A stretch of DNA of 64,000 bases from Vibrio sp. HB236076 (lineage in GTDB: Bacteria; Pseudomonadota; Gammaproteobacteria; Enterobacterales; Vibrionaceae): NCBI RefSeq assembly GCF_040957575.1, contig NZ_CP162601.1, forward strand, positions 1,364,001 to 1,428,000, in the 5' to 3' direction. Of the stretch, positions 54,230 through 63,554 are shown piece after piece. The notes beneath the pieces are model-generated. The model did not search any database. It was not told the origin of the DNA and saw only the letters and a list, made by a program, of their open reading frames with translations. The translations under genes and the position numbers were made by a program. The first letter of the stretch is position 1. Each line of letters starts with the position of its first letter.

Positions 54230-55516
54230 ACCAGTATTCGTTACCGTATTAACCTTACCGTTATTATGACACTTTTGACGATTGGATTGGTATTTGGAAC
54301 CATCCTCTTCATCTATGAGCAAACACGCCGTGACGGCACCATCAGAAAAATTGAATCATATCTCATTGAACTAACTCAAGTTCGCAGCGAAGCTCTTGGT
54401 AATGAAATGTTTTCTCGTCAGACTCTGGCTCTTAACATGTCACTAAGGCATGTGATTGATCATGTAAACCTAGATGATAACGCGCAAATTCTTGGGATTA
54501 CTGCTTTTGCCCCTGATGGTGAGGTATTATCTGCTGTTGGAGAGAGTAGCCAAAATACGCCTTTTGATACTCGTTTGCCTATTGACGTAACGACGACATC
54601 AATTCATCTGGAAAATTTTAATGGGCATCCTGTGGTATGCTTTTTTAGCCCAATTATTGCCTATGGCGAATTTGTCGGTTTTTGGCGTATTGATTACTCA
54701 ATCATGCTACTTGAGCAACAGATCATTAATACGATGTTTATTTATATTATGGCCATTGTGACGTTTTCAATTATGTTATTTTGGCTATTGAATCATTTAC
54801 TGTTGCGCTTGGTTTTGCGTCCGCTTGATGTTCTTCAAACGACTATGAATATAATGAAAAGCGATGAAGGTCAGTTTTCACTTGCTCTAAAAGAACAACA
54901 AATTAATCAGATGCTCAGTTCATTTGAACGTTTGCCGTCATACATTTGCCCCAACGCTAAAACAAAAAATGAAATAAATGCTCTCGCTTTTTCGTTTAGA
55001 ACTATGCTCATCGCATTAAAGGATAATTATGTTGGATTACGAAGAGACCCTTTAACCGGCCTGGCAAATCGAGTTTGTTTAGATGAAGCGATCGCTAAAC
55101 ACTTGGATCTCAATAAGCGTTACCAACAACCTTTCTCAGTTTTACTCTTGGATATTGACCATTTTAAAACAGTTAATGACCAATATGGCCACTTAGTTGG
55201 AGATGAAGTGCTGCGAGCTCTTTCTCAACGTTTACAATTTAATGTGCGCAAGTCTGATGTCGTTGGTCGCTGGGGAGGTGAAGAGTTTTTGATTATCTTA
55301 CCCCGGCAGTCATTAACGACGGCTTATGATGTTGCCGAAAAATTGCGTCAACAGGTAGAAAGCCGAGATATTATCGTGAACCTTACGATTACTTTGAGTA
55401 TCGGTGTTGCTGAATATCGTGCGTTTGAGCAACATAGTGACGTGATCAAGCGAGCTGATGAGGCTTTATATCTCGCAAAAGCACAAGGTCGCAACCAAGT
55501 TCAATTAAGTTTGTAA
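54218..55516 (+). CDS. Membrane diguanylate cyclase with periplasmic sensor region
   Basis: A 432-residue protein. The first transmembrane segment is at about 10-33, a periplasmic domain of about 135 residues (34-168) follows, a second segment at about 170-195, then a HAMP-like linker (LRPLDVLQTTMNIM) and the GGDEF domain at about 280-432. The active site RWGGEEF is at about 351-357 and an RxxD site (RKSD) lies before it. The adjacent binding protein may dock to the periplasmic domain and tune cyclase activity. Start context is unusual (tandem heptamers). Confidence 0.9.
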   Translation: MKNETSIRYRINLTVIMTLLTIGLVFGTILFIYEQTRRDGTIRKIESYLIELTQVRSEALGNEMFSRQTLALNMSLRHVIDHVNLDDNAQILGITAFAPDGEVLSAVGESSQNTPFDTRLPIDVTTTSIHLENFNGHPVVCFFSPIIAYGEFVGFWRIDYSIMLLEQQIINTMFIYIMAIVTFSIMLFWLLNHLLLRLVLRPLDVLQTTMNIMKSDEGQFSLALKEQQINQMLSSFERLPSYICPNAKTKNEINALAFSFRTMLIALKDNYVGLRRDPLTGLANRVCLDEAIAKHLDLNKRYQQPFSVLLLDIDHFKTVNDQYGHLVGDEVLRALSQRLQFNVRKSDVVGRWGGEEFLIILPRQSLTTAYDVAEKLRQQVESRDIIVNLTITLSIGVAEYRAFEQHSDVIKRADEALYLAKAQGRNQVQLSL

Positions 55517-55656
55517 AGGACGTTTATTGGTTTGATAAATGGTTAACTCATTGATCATTCTTATTTCAGGTGAAAATTTATTGTTAAGTTTTGATAAATC
55601 GGGTCGATATGTGCTATTAATTAATTCATAAACAAAATGTTTCGATGGAGAGAGAT

Positions 55657-56031
55657 ATGACCAGTCTGCAAGGTGCGCAGCGCCGTCAATATTTTCGCTT
55701 GCGTTACCCAAAGCACGCACGCCCAGTCATCCGACTTGAAGACCGAAAGTTTTCAGTGTGTGAAAGTTCGGAAAAAGGTTTGCGTATCATGATGGGGCAA
55801 ATGGCAGCCAATTTGTATTGTGGCCTACAAATGAAAGCAACCTTGTCCTTGCACGATGATAACGAGGTGGCGGTTGAAGGTTCGATACTTCGCTTTGATG
55901 ATAATGAAGTCGTGGTCATTTTAGACAAAGGGCTGAGTTTTAAAGATATGGTTGCCGAGCAGCGTTATGTAAAACAGAAATTCCCCAATTTCTTTTCGGC
56001 TCAGCGTCAAAGTTTGCAATATGTAAACTGA
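55657..56031 (+). CDS. PilZ-domain c-di-GMP receptor
   Basis: A 124-residue protein. The RRxxFR motif (RRQYFR near residues 9-14) and a D/NxSxxG-like motif (ESSEKG at about 36-41) are the nucleotide-binding elements of PilZ; the Asp/Asn is Glu here, a mild deviation. ATG 55657 follows GGAGAG; an ATG at 55645 would overlap that site. It lies 140 bases after the diguanylate cyclase gene and probably acts downstream of c-di-GMP. Confidence 0.85.
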   Translation: MTSLQGAQRRQYFRLRYPKHARPVIRLEDRKFSVCESSEKGLRIMMGQMAANLYCGLQMKATLSLHDDNEVAVEGSILRFDDNEVVVILDKGLSFKDMVAEQRYVKQKFPNFFSAQRQSLQYVN

Positions 56032-56173
56032 ACGTCTGATCTTCAGTGGCAGTCTGAGCAAGGCTCGTGTTGACTGCCATTCCACTCGACATTACTGACC
56101 ATTTTGGTTTTTTACTCAGCGTTGAAAGTCTTACTCAATGTTGAGTGTGTTACCCAGAGGTGAGTGCTCAGCC

Positions 56174-56335
56174 TTATTCCATGTCCTCAACAGCGACCGT
56201 TTCACCTTGCTCTAATGACTGCTTTTCACGCTCTGCTTTAGAAATATAACGCGGTTTATTATTGCTGTGTAACTTAGCATTTTGTTTCTTTTTCTTGGCT
56301 TTTAGGATTTGATTGATTTTTTTCTTGCGGTTCAT
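56174..56335 (-). CDS. DUF2986 micro-protein (53 residues)
   Basis: A 53-residue, very basic protein beginning MNRKKKINQILKAKKKKQNA and containing NNKPRYISKAERE, which I recognise as the DUF2986 family of short Vibrio/Shewanella proteins. Function unknown; the Lys/Arg-rich N-terminus suggests nucleic-acid or ribosome contact. It lies alone between the PilZ gene and the MDR oxidoreductase gene. Confidence 0.8.
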   Translation of the reverse strand: MNRKKKINQILKAKKKKQNAKLHSNNKPRYISKAEREKQSLEQGETVAVEDME

Positions 56336-56530
56336 GGCTTGTGTATCCAAGGACAGTCATAGGGCAAAGAAGTGTAGGGGGTTTTAGACCAACTGGCAAA
56401 TTAATTAGTACGACGTTTTATGAGTAGTACTTTGAAAAACGCTACCCCACTACAGATAGAGGCAATGAAAAAAGCACCGATTTAAAGTAAGAGCGGTACT
56501 TTAGTTATTATTTAAGTTAGCCTTATTAGG

Positions 56531-57520
56531 TTAGGTGATATCAATAACAACTTTGCCGATAGCTTTACCACTGGCTAAGTAATCATGTGCTTGTGCCGCT
56601 TCGGATAAGGTAAATGTTTTGCTATCAACAATCGGGGTGAGTTGTCCTTGTTCAACGATATCGGTTAATTTTGCCAAGATATCACCGTGATCTTGGCGGT
56701 TCACACTATGAATCATCGGCAGTAACATGAACACCACGTTTAGAGATAACCCTTTCATGTGTACCAAGGTTAAATCTTGTTCATGTAAAGCTAGAGTCGT
56801 CGAAATGTGTCCATTGAGTTTGGCTGCTTGGAACGAGTTGTTAAGGTTCGCCCCACCAACGGTGTCAAAAATAACATCAAAACCGGTATTACTGGTGTAT
56901 TCTTCAACATAATCATCAACATTTTTTTGACGATAATCTATCGCAGTGGCGCCAAGTTTTTCGATTAATGTTGACTGAGTCTCACCAGTACCGGTGGCAA
57001 AAACATCAGCACCAAAATATCGAGCAAGTTGTATTGCCACATGACCGACACCACCAGCACCACCATGGATCAAGGCCTTGTCGTTTTGACCAATACCAGC
57101 ACGAGTTAGCCCCTCGAAGGCGGTAATGCCAACCAAGGGCAAGGCTGCGGCTTCTCGCATAGACAAGTTTTTTGGCTTTAGCGCAATCAAACGTTGATCA
57201 GCGAGTATGTATTCAGCCAGTGCGCCGGGTAAATCACCAAGCCCACCTGCACAGCCATAGACCTCATCACCAACAGAAAACTGAGTAACACCTTCACCGA
57301 CTTCGGTGATAACACCAGCAAAATCCATCCCTAAAACACCGGGTAAAGGGGGATGGAAAGGCAGCGCTTCGCCCATACTGCGAATCATCATATCTATCGT
57401 ATTGACACTTGTATCAGCCACTTTAACGATAACATGACCAGGTTGAATGGTCGGGTTTGTTATCTCTGTTGTCTGAAACACACTTGTATCACCAAAGGCG
57501 CGAATGACATTTGCTTTCAT
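56531..57520 (-). CDS. MDR-family zinc-type/quinone oxidoreductase
   Basis: A 329-residue NADPH-dependent oxidoreductase of the medium-chain dehydrogenase/reductase superfamily. It shows GVLGMDFAGVITEVGEGV, the cofactor motif HGGAGGVGHVAIQLARYFGA at about 154-173 and GKAIGKVVIDI at the end. No structural zinc cysteine cluster is evident, which points to the quinone-oxidoreductase subgroup. GAGGA precedes the ATG. It is divergent from the 2OG-oxygenase gene (288-base spacer). Confidence 0.9.
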   Translation of the reverse strand: MKANVIRAFGDTSVFQTTEITNPTIQPGHVIVKVADTSVNTIDMMIRSMGEALPFHPPLPGVLGMDFAGVITEVGEGVTQFSVGDEVYGCAGGLGDLPGALAEYILADQRLIALKPKNLSMREAAALPLVGITAFEGLTRAGIGQNDKALIHGGAGGVGHVAIQLARYFGADVFATGTGETQSTLIEKLGATAIDYRQKNVDDYVEEYTSNTGFDVIFDTVGGANLNNSFQAAKLNGHISTTLALHEQDLTLVHMKGLSLNVVFMLLPMIHSVNRQDHGDILAKLTDIVEQGQLTPIVDSKTFTLSEAAQAHDYLASGKAIGKVVIDIT

Positions 57521-57808
57521 AGCCAGTTCCTCTTGTTTGAAGTGGTTTCAGTGTATATTGTCAACATGCGATGAATAAATAGGCTAAATTTTAAATCTGT
57601 ATTAACAATAACTATATAATTGCGCTGAATAAGCGCGCTATTACTAAGGAGGGCGAACACTTTGTTTTTCTTTTACTCTAAAAGGCGTTGGGATTTTGGT
57701 GGGTATTTTTTAGAAAATCTTAACAGTGTTTTGTCTTCAATCGGGATTCACCTCCGTCTTGGTGTGTATTAGTTTAACCCTCGACAACACATGTAAGAGG
57801 TATTAACT

Positions 57809-58732
57809 ATGTCTACACCGAGCAAAACATCTCAATTAGAACGTGCACGCGCTTTGCCGCTACCTTCGCGTCAAGCGATGTTGAACCGCGAGCCATCAGT
57901 TCAAGCGTTTTGGCTATCAAATCAAACCTTGCTCGACCAAGCTTGGCAAGAATGGGAAGAACAATTAAATGACGATATTATTATTCCAGATGAAACGTTA
58001 ATTGATCCACAGTTGCGTGCCGCGGTTAACCAGGCATGGCAACAACCAGATCAAGAACTTGAAGTGGAAAAGCTATTACAAGAAGTGTCACCTGGAGTGT
58101 ATGAATTTCAGTTATTTGACCCTGAAAAATTGGTTGATTTACGCCGTTATTTAGATGAAGTCGCCAATGCTAACATTCCATTAAGGCCCCCTTATGGGAT
58201 TGCTTTAAACCGGGGTGGGGCGATGTTAGACGAACGTTCCGAAGGGTATTTGGCGGCTCCCGGTTTTCAGGCTTTTTATCGCTTGGTGCTCGATAAATAC
58301 ATGCGACCCATTTCGCGTTTGATTTTTCCCGAAGTCATGGGTTATGACACACAAACCTTTGGGTTTTCAATTCAATATCAACCTGATACTGATACGTCTT
58401 TGCGACTTCATACCGATGCTTCGGCCGTGACGATGAATATTAACCTCAATTTGCCTAATGAGCATTTCGAAGGTTCGGAAATTGACTTTTACTCTACAAC
58501 GAGTAATGAAATGGTGCGCTATACATTTCAGGCAGGTAAAGCCGCTATACACAGAGGTAATGTGGCCCATGCTGCTAGACCCATTACAGGCGGTAAGCGT
58601 ACCAACTTTGTGCTATGGCTTTATGGCGATTATGGCCAAGTGCCATCGCCGGCACAACTGAACACGCCTGTTGATGCTCGCTTGCGTTGGGTCAATCCGG
58701 TGGTTAAAGCCGATAAAGTCGCGCCTTTTTGA
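57809..58732 (+). CDS. 2-oxoglutarate/Fe(II)-dependent oxygenase-like protein
   Basis: A 307-residue protein whose C-terminal half carries the iron ligands H201-x-D203 (LRLHTDASAV) and H254 in NVAHAARPIT, followed by R264 (GGKRTNFVLWLYG) for 2-oxoglutarate. The N-terminal 110 residues are helical. The family includes proline/lysyl hydroxylase-like and small-molecule oxygenases. RBS AAGAGG precedes the ATG. It appears monocistronic; substrate unknown. Confidence 0.82.
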   Translation: MSTPSKTSQLERARALPLPSRQAMLNREPSVQAFWLSNQTLLDQAWQEWEEQLNDDIIIPDETLIDPQLRAAVNQAWQQPDQELEVEKLLQEVSPGVYEFQLFDPEKLVDLRRYLDEVANANIPLRPPYGIALNRGGAMLDERSEGYLAAPGFQAFYRLVLDKYMRPISRLIFPEVMGYDTQTFGFSIQYQPDTDTSLRLHTDASAVTMNINLNLPNEHFEGSEIDFYSTTSNEMVRYTFQAGKAAIHRGNVAHAARPITGGKRTNFVLWLYGDYGQVPSPAQLNTPVDARLRWVNPVVKADKVAPF

Positions 58733-59025
58733 GTCATTGCGGTTCAAGCACACGGCGATTTACTTAAAAATAGAAAGTTACCAAAGCGTCCTAATGGAAT
58801 GAGTTGGTTGGGCGTCGTTAACCTATGGTATTGCTTAGAGCAAAGAAAAAACGACTAAGGTTTACGGCGCCGAGTTTTTTCAGTGGCTTTACACGCTCGC
58901 TGGCCCGCAGGTTTGGTTGGGCACTTTTGCGATAGCCGAATAAAGAGTGTTGATTTTGTCATGACAATCGCTCTATGATGACGATCTGTAAAATGAGAAA
59001 CTCATCAAGGTGTTAAGGGTAAAAC

Positions 59026-60249
59026 ATGACTCAAAAACAAGATACCAATACGTCAATCTGGCAACAACCTATGCCAGAAGAACAATTTCGTTTCATGAAA
59101 AAAATACTTGCCTCACCATCCCCGGTTGGCTTTGAAGCAGCGATGTCTTATGGGGTGATCAAGCCTGAGTTTGAATCATTTATGCCTAAGTCGTGGGGCA
59201 TTCATCAATTTAAGGCCAATGCTGGTCTTGTCTTTGATTCACACCCTGGCCGTGATGATCTTGTCAGTGTCATGATTGTTGGTCATGCCGATAAAATTCG
59301 CATGCAAGTTCGCAAAATAGATAATGATGGTAAAGTTTGGATTAATACCGACTCTTTTTTACCGACAACATTGATCGGCCATGAAGTGAAAATATTTTGT
59401 CGCGATCCATTAGAGAGTGGCAAAATGAAAGTCATAGAAGGTGCAACGGTCGAAGCACTTGGCGCGATTCACTTTTCTACCGCAGGTCAGCGCTCTGGTG
59501 ATCAGGGCATTAAGCCAGAATCGATTTATCTAGAATTACACACCCACGGTGAAGAGCGTAAAAAACAAGTTGAAGCTCTGGGCATTCGCGTCGGTGACCC
59601 GATTTTGCTCGATCGCCCTATCAAACGCGGTGTTTCACCTGACACATTTTATGGTGCCTACTTAGATAATGGTTTGGGATGTTTTTCCGTGACTGAGGTC
59701 GCACGTCTTTTAGCCAATGAGTCACTAGAGAATGTCCGCGTGTTGTATACCATTGCCACTCATGAAGAAATTGGTCGTTTTGGCTCAGCTCAGTTGGTGG
59801 GTGAGTTAAAACCGGATGTGTTGATTGCGACAGACGTGAATCACGATTATGAAGCGGCACCTGGTATCGGAGCCCGCAACATGAATCCTTTAAAAATGGG
59901 AGACGGTTTTACCATAGGTCGTGGCTCGGTTGTTTCTGAATTCTTGGTTCAAGCTTTCGAGAATGCTTGTCAGAAAGATTCGATTCCTTACCAATTAGAC
60001 TTTTCGGGTCGCGATATGGGCACAGACGGCATGGCTGCTGCCTTAGCGGGCGTGGACAGTGCTGCGATTACGATTGGCTACCCAATTCGCAATATGCACA
60101 CGGCATCAGAATCGGCACATACTGGTGATTTACTGGCTTCAATTTATGCGACCGCACAATTATTGCGTGATTTTAATGCCATGAATGATGGTAAAGGCAT
60201 TCGTCGAGATGATCTTAAAAATGGCCATGTACGCTTAGATCAAGCATAA
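59026..60249 (+). CDS. M42-family metallo-aminopeptidase
   Basis: A 407-residue cytosolic enzyme of the M42 (FrvX/glutamyl aminopeptidase) family. It has the metal and catalytic motifs YLDNGLGCFSV, a Glu pair in ATHEEIGRFGS, ATDVNHDYE and the C-terminal NMHTASESAHTGDL histidine. The family forms tetrahedral aminopeptidases that trim short peptides; some relatives are annotated as cellulase M. Length is somewhat above the usual 340-360 residues because of N- and C-terminal tails. It is followed by a perfect hairpin. Confidence 0.88.
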   Translation: MTQKQDTNTSIWQQPMPEEQFRFMKKILASPSPVGFEAAMSYGVIKPEFESFMPKSWGIHQFKANAGLVFDSHPGRDDLVSVMIVGHADKIRMQVRKIDNDGKVWINTDSFLPTTLIGHEVKIFCRDPLESGKMKVIEGATVEALGAIHFSTAGQRSGDQGIKPESIYLELHTHGEERKKQVEALGIRVGDPILLDRPIKRGVSPDTFYGAYLDNGLGCFSVTEVARLLANESLENVRVLYTIATHEEIGRFGSAQLVGELKPDVLIATDVNHDYEAAPGIGARNMNPLKMGDGFTIGRGSVVSEFLVQAFENACQKDSIPYQLDFSGRDMGTDGMAAALAGVDSAAITIGYPIRNMHTASESAHTGDLLASIYATAQLLRDFNAMNDGKGIRRDDLKNGHVRLDQA

Positions 60250-60265
60250 ACCCTATTTATGATCT

Positions 60266-60292
60266 CAAGGCCACCTTAATGAGGTGGCCTTG
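60266..60292. terminator. Hairpin between M42 peptidase and GGDEF-EAL genes
   Basis: CAAGGCCACC (60266-60275) and GGTGGCCTTG (60283-60292) form a perfect 10-bp stem in the space between two convergent genes. The U-run is short, but position and strength support a shared terminator. Confidence 0.7.
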
Positions 60293-60320
60293 TTGAACCT
60301 AAAGACTCAGTACTTGTGGA

Positions 60321-62327
60321 TTAATTGAGTAAAGAAATGACATTTGATCTCTCGGTCAGGTTTAATTTCCCTACTAAGGTATTTGCATCTACAGGGGGGG
60401 TCAGTAAAAAACCTTGACCAATTTCAAAACCTAAACTGACTAATGCGTTTTGTTGCAATTCCGTTTCTACTCCTTCAGCGATAACGGCTAGGTCGAGATC
60501 ACGTCCTATTTGTAGAATATTTTTAAGCAGTAAAGTCGACGTGCGGTTTTCGGTTAACTCTGATACAAAACTGCGATCAATTTTTAACGTGTCAAACTCG
60601 AACTTTTTCAAATAAAGCAGTGAAGAGTACCCTGTACCAAAATCATCGAGAGCAACCCCAACTCCAATCTCTTTTAATGCGTTAAAAATCTCCTGAGCAT
60701 ATTGATCGTTTTCTAGTAAAGCCGTTTCTGTTATTTCTAACTCTATGGTGTGTGCAGGTAAGGGAAAGTCTCTAAGTATACTTTTTAGTTGCTCAAAAAA
60801 GTGGCGTTTTTTAAGGCTGTTCGCCGAAATATTTATACAGACTTTACCAAGGTTTATACCTTGTTGGTGCCAGGACTGACACTGCTTTAGCGACTTTTCA
60901 ATGATTAATAAATCCAATTTGTCTATGTGACTACAAGATTCGGCGAGAGGAATAAAATGATCGGGGTAAAGCAAGCCTTTTTTCGGGTGCTGCCATCTCG
61001 TCAATACTTCCACACCGAGGATTCTTTGATCTTTCATGTGCCAAATAGGTAAGTAATGTAAAACAAACTGGTCGTTGGCAATAGCGACTTGTAATGCGCG
61101 CTCATTATCTCTTTGCAGTAACGAGCGTTGATTGAGCTCTTCTGAATAGAATTGCACGTTGTTTTTACCCAATGATTTTGCATGGTACATAGCATTATCG
61201 GCATATCGAACTAATGACTCGTGGTCATGGCCATCTGTCGGGAAAACAGAAACACCAATACTCGCCGAAATATGAGCGGTAAAGTCGTCAAATACAAAGG
61301 GGGACTCGAGTGCGGTAATTAAGTTGTTCGCGATATGGCGGGCACTTTGACTCGCTTCTTCAACACTTTTTTGGTGGCTGAGAATAACAACAAACTCATC
61401 ACCGCTAATTCGAGCACAGGTGTCGGAAACACGAATGCGCCGAGTTATGCGTTTTGCAACTTCACGTAATAATTTATCCCCGGCTTCGTGCCCGTATTCA
61501 TCGTTGACCGCTTTGAAATGGTCTAAATCAATGAACAATAAACTAAATGCTAAGTTTAGTCGTTCGGAGTTGATAATAGACTGGTTTAATCTATCTTTGA
61601 ATAAAGTTCGATTAGGGAGGCGAGTTAAGGTATCAAAATGCGCTTTTTGATGTAGTTCTTGATTTTTAGCCTCGATGTCGGTATTAGCTTTTTTAAGTGA
61701 TAAATACAATTTACGCTTGTTCGATTCGATGCGAAAAAGGTGAAAGTTGATGAAGCTGGCGATAATCACCGCAGCCACGATGAGCGACAAGCTGATGTAT
61801 TGATATTGAGCCACACTACGCTCTACGTGCAGTTTGATTTGTCTCTTTAAGTCATCGGCTTGCTGGATAAAGTCTAAAAAAATCGCATCGCTAAGGATAT
61901 CGACTTCACTACCGGGTGTCGATGTTGATTGTTGTGCATATCGAATGGTGTCGTAGTGGCGAAAATCAACTAAAGTTTCACGCATAGAAACGACGATGTT
62001 ACGCAATTGCTCATCTTGAATTGGTTTAAACCGGCCTCGGATACTTTCCCCTCCCTCGAGAAGTGCCAGTGCGTACCAATCTGCTAAATCGAGAAAATAC
62101 CACACTTCCTTGATCGATTGCGTCGTATCGCCTGATAGAACTTCCTCAAACCACACGTGGGCCATGGCGCCATTGACTTTGATCTCTTCCGCTGCCTCGA
62201 TGGTTGGCATTTCTTTGACTAAGATACGGTTGCCTTGGTAAAAAAGCGCGCCAGCGAGGCTGATAACCGCTGCGGCTAAGATAATGGTTGTCGTAAAGAT
62301 GCTTTTGGCGCTAAAAGAATAGGACAT
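60321..62327 (-). CDS. Bifunctional GGDEF-EAL c-di-GMP protein with membrane sensor
   Basis: A 668-residue inner-membrane protein. The first transmembrane segment is at about 10-30, a helical periplasmic sensor at 31-175, the second segment at about 176-200, GGDEF at about 225-400 and EAL at about 415-668. The cyclase site reads SGDEF (about 305) with an RxxD site before it, so activity is possible but not sure. The phosphodiesterase site is complete: EVLTRW (EAL variant), NISAN, ELEITET, DDFGTGYSS, K in LKIDRSF and EGVET. It probably degrades c-di-GMP. Divergent from the PstS-like gene. Confidence 0.9.
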   Translation of the reverse strand: MSYSFSAKSIFTTTIILAAAVISLAGALFYQGNRILVKEMPTIEAAEEIKVNGAMAHVWFEEVLSGDTTQSIKEVWYFLDLADWYALALLEGGESIRGRFKPIQDEQLRNIVVSMRETLVDFRHYDTIRYAQQSTSTPGSEVDILSDAIFLDFIQQADDLKRQIKLHVERSVAQYQYISLSLIVAAVIIASFINFHLFRIESNKRKLYLSLKKANTDIEAKNQELHQKAHFDTLTRLPNRTLFKDRLNQSIINSERLNLAFSLLFIDLDHFKAVNDEYGHEAGDKLLREVAKRITRRIRVSDTCARISGDEFVVILSHQKSVEEASQSARHIANNLITALESPFVFDDFTAHISASIGVSVFPTDGHDHESLVRYADNAMYHAKSLGKNNVQFYSEELNQRSLLQRDNERALQVAIANDQFVLHYLPIWHMKDQRILGVEVLTRWQHPKKGLLYPDHFIPLAESCSHIDKLDLLIIEKSLKQCQSWHQQGINLGKVCINISANSLKKRHFFEQLKSILRDFPLPAHTIELEITETALLENDQYAQEIFNALKEIGVGVALDDFGTGYSSLLYLKKFEFDTLKIDRSFVSELTENRTSTLLLKNILQIGRDLDLAVIAEGVETELQQNALVSLGFEIGQGFLLTPPVDANTLVGKLNLTERSNVISLLN

Positions 62328-62493
62328 AGATAATCTGGATTAAAATTAATAAATGATTCACAACATTAGCCAAAAATTCGGCTATCTTGAAAGTCAGATT
62401 AATAGATAACTGTGATGTTAATATTATACCATGAGTGTTTTTTCGTTTTGCTCTTCAATTAGATTGTTCTTTCTTTATGCGGGAAAAAGAATA

Positions 62494-63447
62494 ATGAAAT
62501 GCGTTTTCGGAATTTGTATTGCCCTGTTTTGCATTCGAACTGTGATGGCGAATGATCTCATTTTGATTGATGGCTCGAGCACCGTTTATCCTATTACTTC
62601 ACAAGTTGCACAAGATTTTTATCGTTCGGAAAGTGGTAAAACCAAAGTCTTGGTTGGCATTTCCGGTACCGGGGGAGGATTTAAAAAGTTTTGTCAGGGC
62701 GAACTGGATATGTCGAATGCCTCTCGCGCTATTTCTTTTAAAGAAAAAGCATTGTGTCAGAAAAACGGAATTGAATACTTTGAACTGCCGATCGCTTTAG
62801 ATGCCATTACCATCGTGGTCAATAAAGACAATGACTGGGCGTCAACATTGTCGGTCGAACAACTTAAACGGGTTTGGCAAGACGACAGCGAAGGAAAAGT
62901 GACAAACTGGCGTCAAATTGACCGTGATTTTCCGCCGCGGCCATTAACCCTCTACGGGCCTGGGACTGACTCCGGTACTTACGATTATTTCATCGATGCG
63001 ATTGTTAATACCCAGCGTAGTCGTCTCGATTACTATGCCAGCGAAGACGACGAAGTTCTGGCTCAAAAAGTCGCTCAAGATAGCAATGCGATGGCCTTCT
63101 TTGGGCTGTCTTATTATTTAGAGCACAAAGACACCTTAAAAGCAGTGGCTATTTCTTACGACGGTAATGAGCCCGTAATACCGAGCTTAAAGACGTTGAA
63201 ACAAGGGGAGTATCAGCCGCTGTCTCGCCCGCTGTATATCTATGTCAATAAGCAGTCGGTAGACGATTTCGCTTTTGTCGACCGTTTCGTTCATTATTTC
63301 TTTCACCCTAAACGGTTAATTCACTCGATTAAAGAAGCGGGCTATGTCCCTTTGTCCGAGTATGAATACCAAAATATCTTACGACATTATTCATTGGGTG
63401 AGCCATTGTCTTTTGGTGATGACGGGCGCTCGTCTTTTAGTCCATAG
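62494..63447 (+). CDS. Phosphate-binding PstS-like periplasmic protein
   Basis: A 317-residue protein with a signal peptide (residues 1-20, cleavage near VMA-ND). It has the PstS phosphate-pocket motifs DGSSTVYPITSQVA at the start, ISGTGGGFKKFCQGELDMSNASR and GPGTDSGTYDYF around residue 150. It binds inorganic phosphate for the Pst importer or as an independent sensor; pstCAB genes are not next to it here. The ATG at 62494 is chosen because residues upstream would disrupt the signal peptide. Confidence 0.88.
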   Translation: MKCVFGICIALFCIRTVMANDLILIDGSSTVYPITSQVAQDFYRSESGKTKVLVGISGTGGGFKKFCQGELDMSNASRAISFKEKALCQKNGIEYFELPIALDAITIVVNKDNDWASTLSVEQLKRVWQDDSEGKVTNWRQIDRDFPPRPLTLYGPGTDSGTYDYFIDAIVNTQRSRLDYYASEDDEVLAQKVAQDSNAMAFFGLSYYLEHKDTLKAVAISYDGNEPVIPSLKTLKQGEYQPLSRPLYIYVNKQSVDDFAFVDRFVHYFFHPKRLIHSIKEAGYVPLSEYEYQNILRHYSLGEPLSFGDDGRSSFSP

Positions 63448-63554
63448 AATCGCCTTTATACGCTGATTTAGTATTGCGTTTATTTCTCAAAATGGCGGAA
63501 GTGTAAATTTGACTTGGACTTTGCTAAAGTGGCGTTTTTATTCGAGTCATTGTT

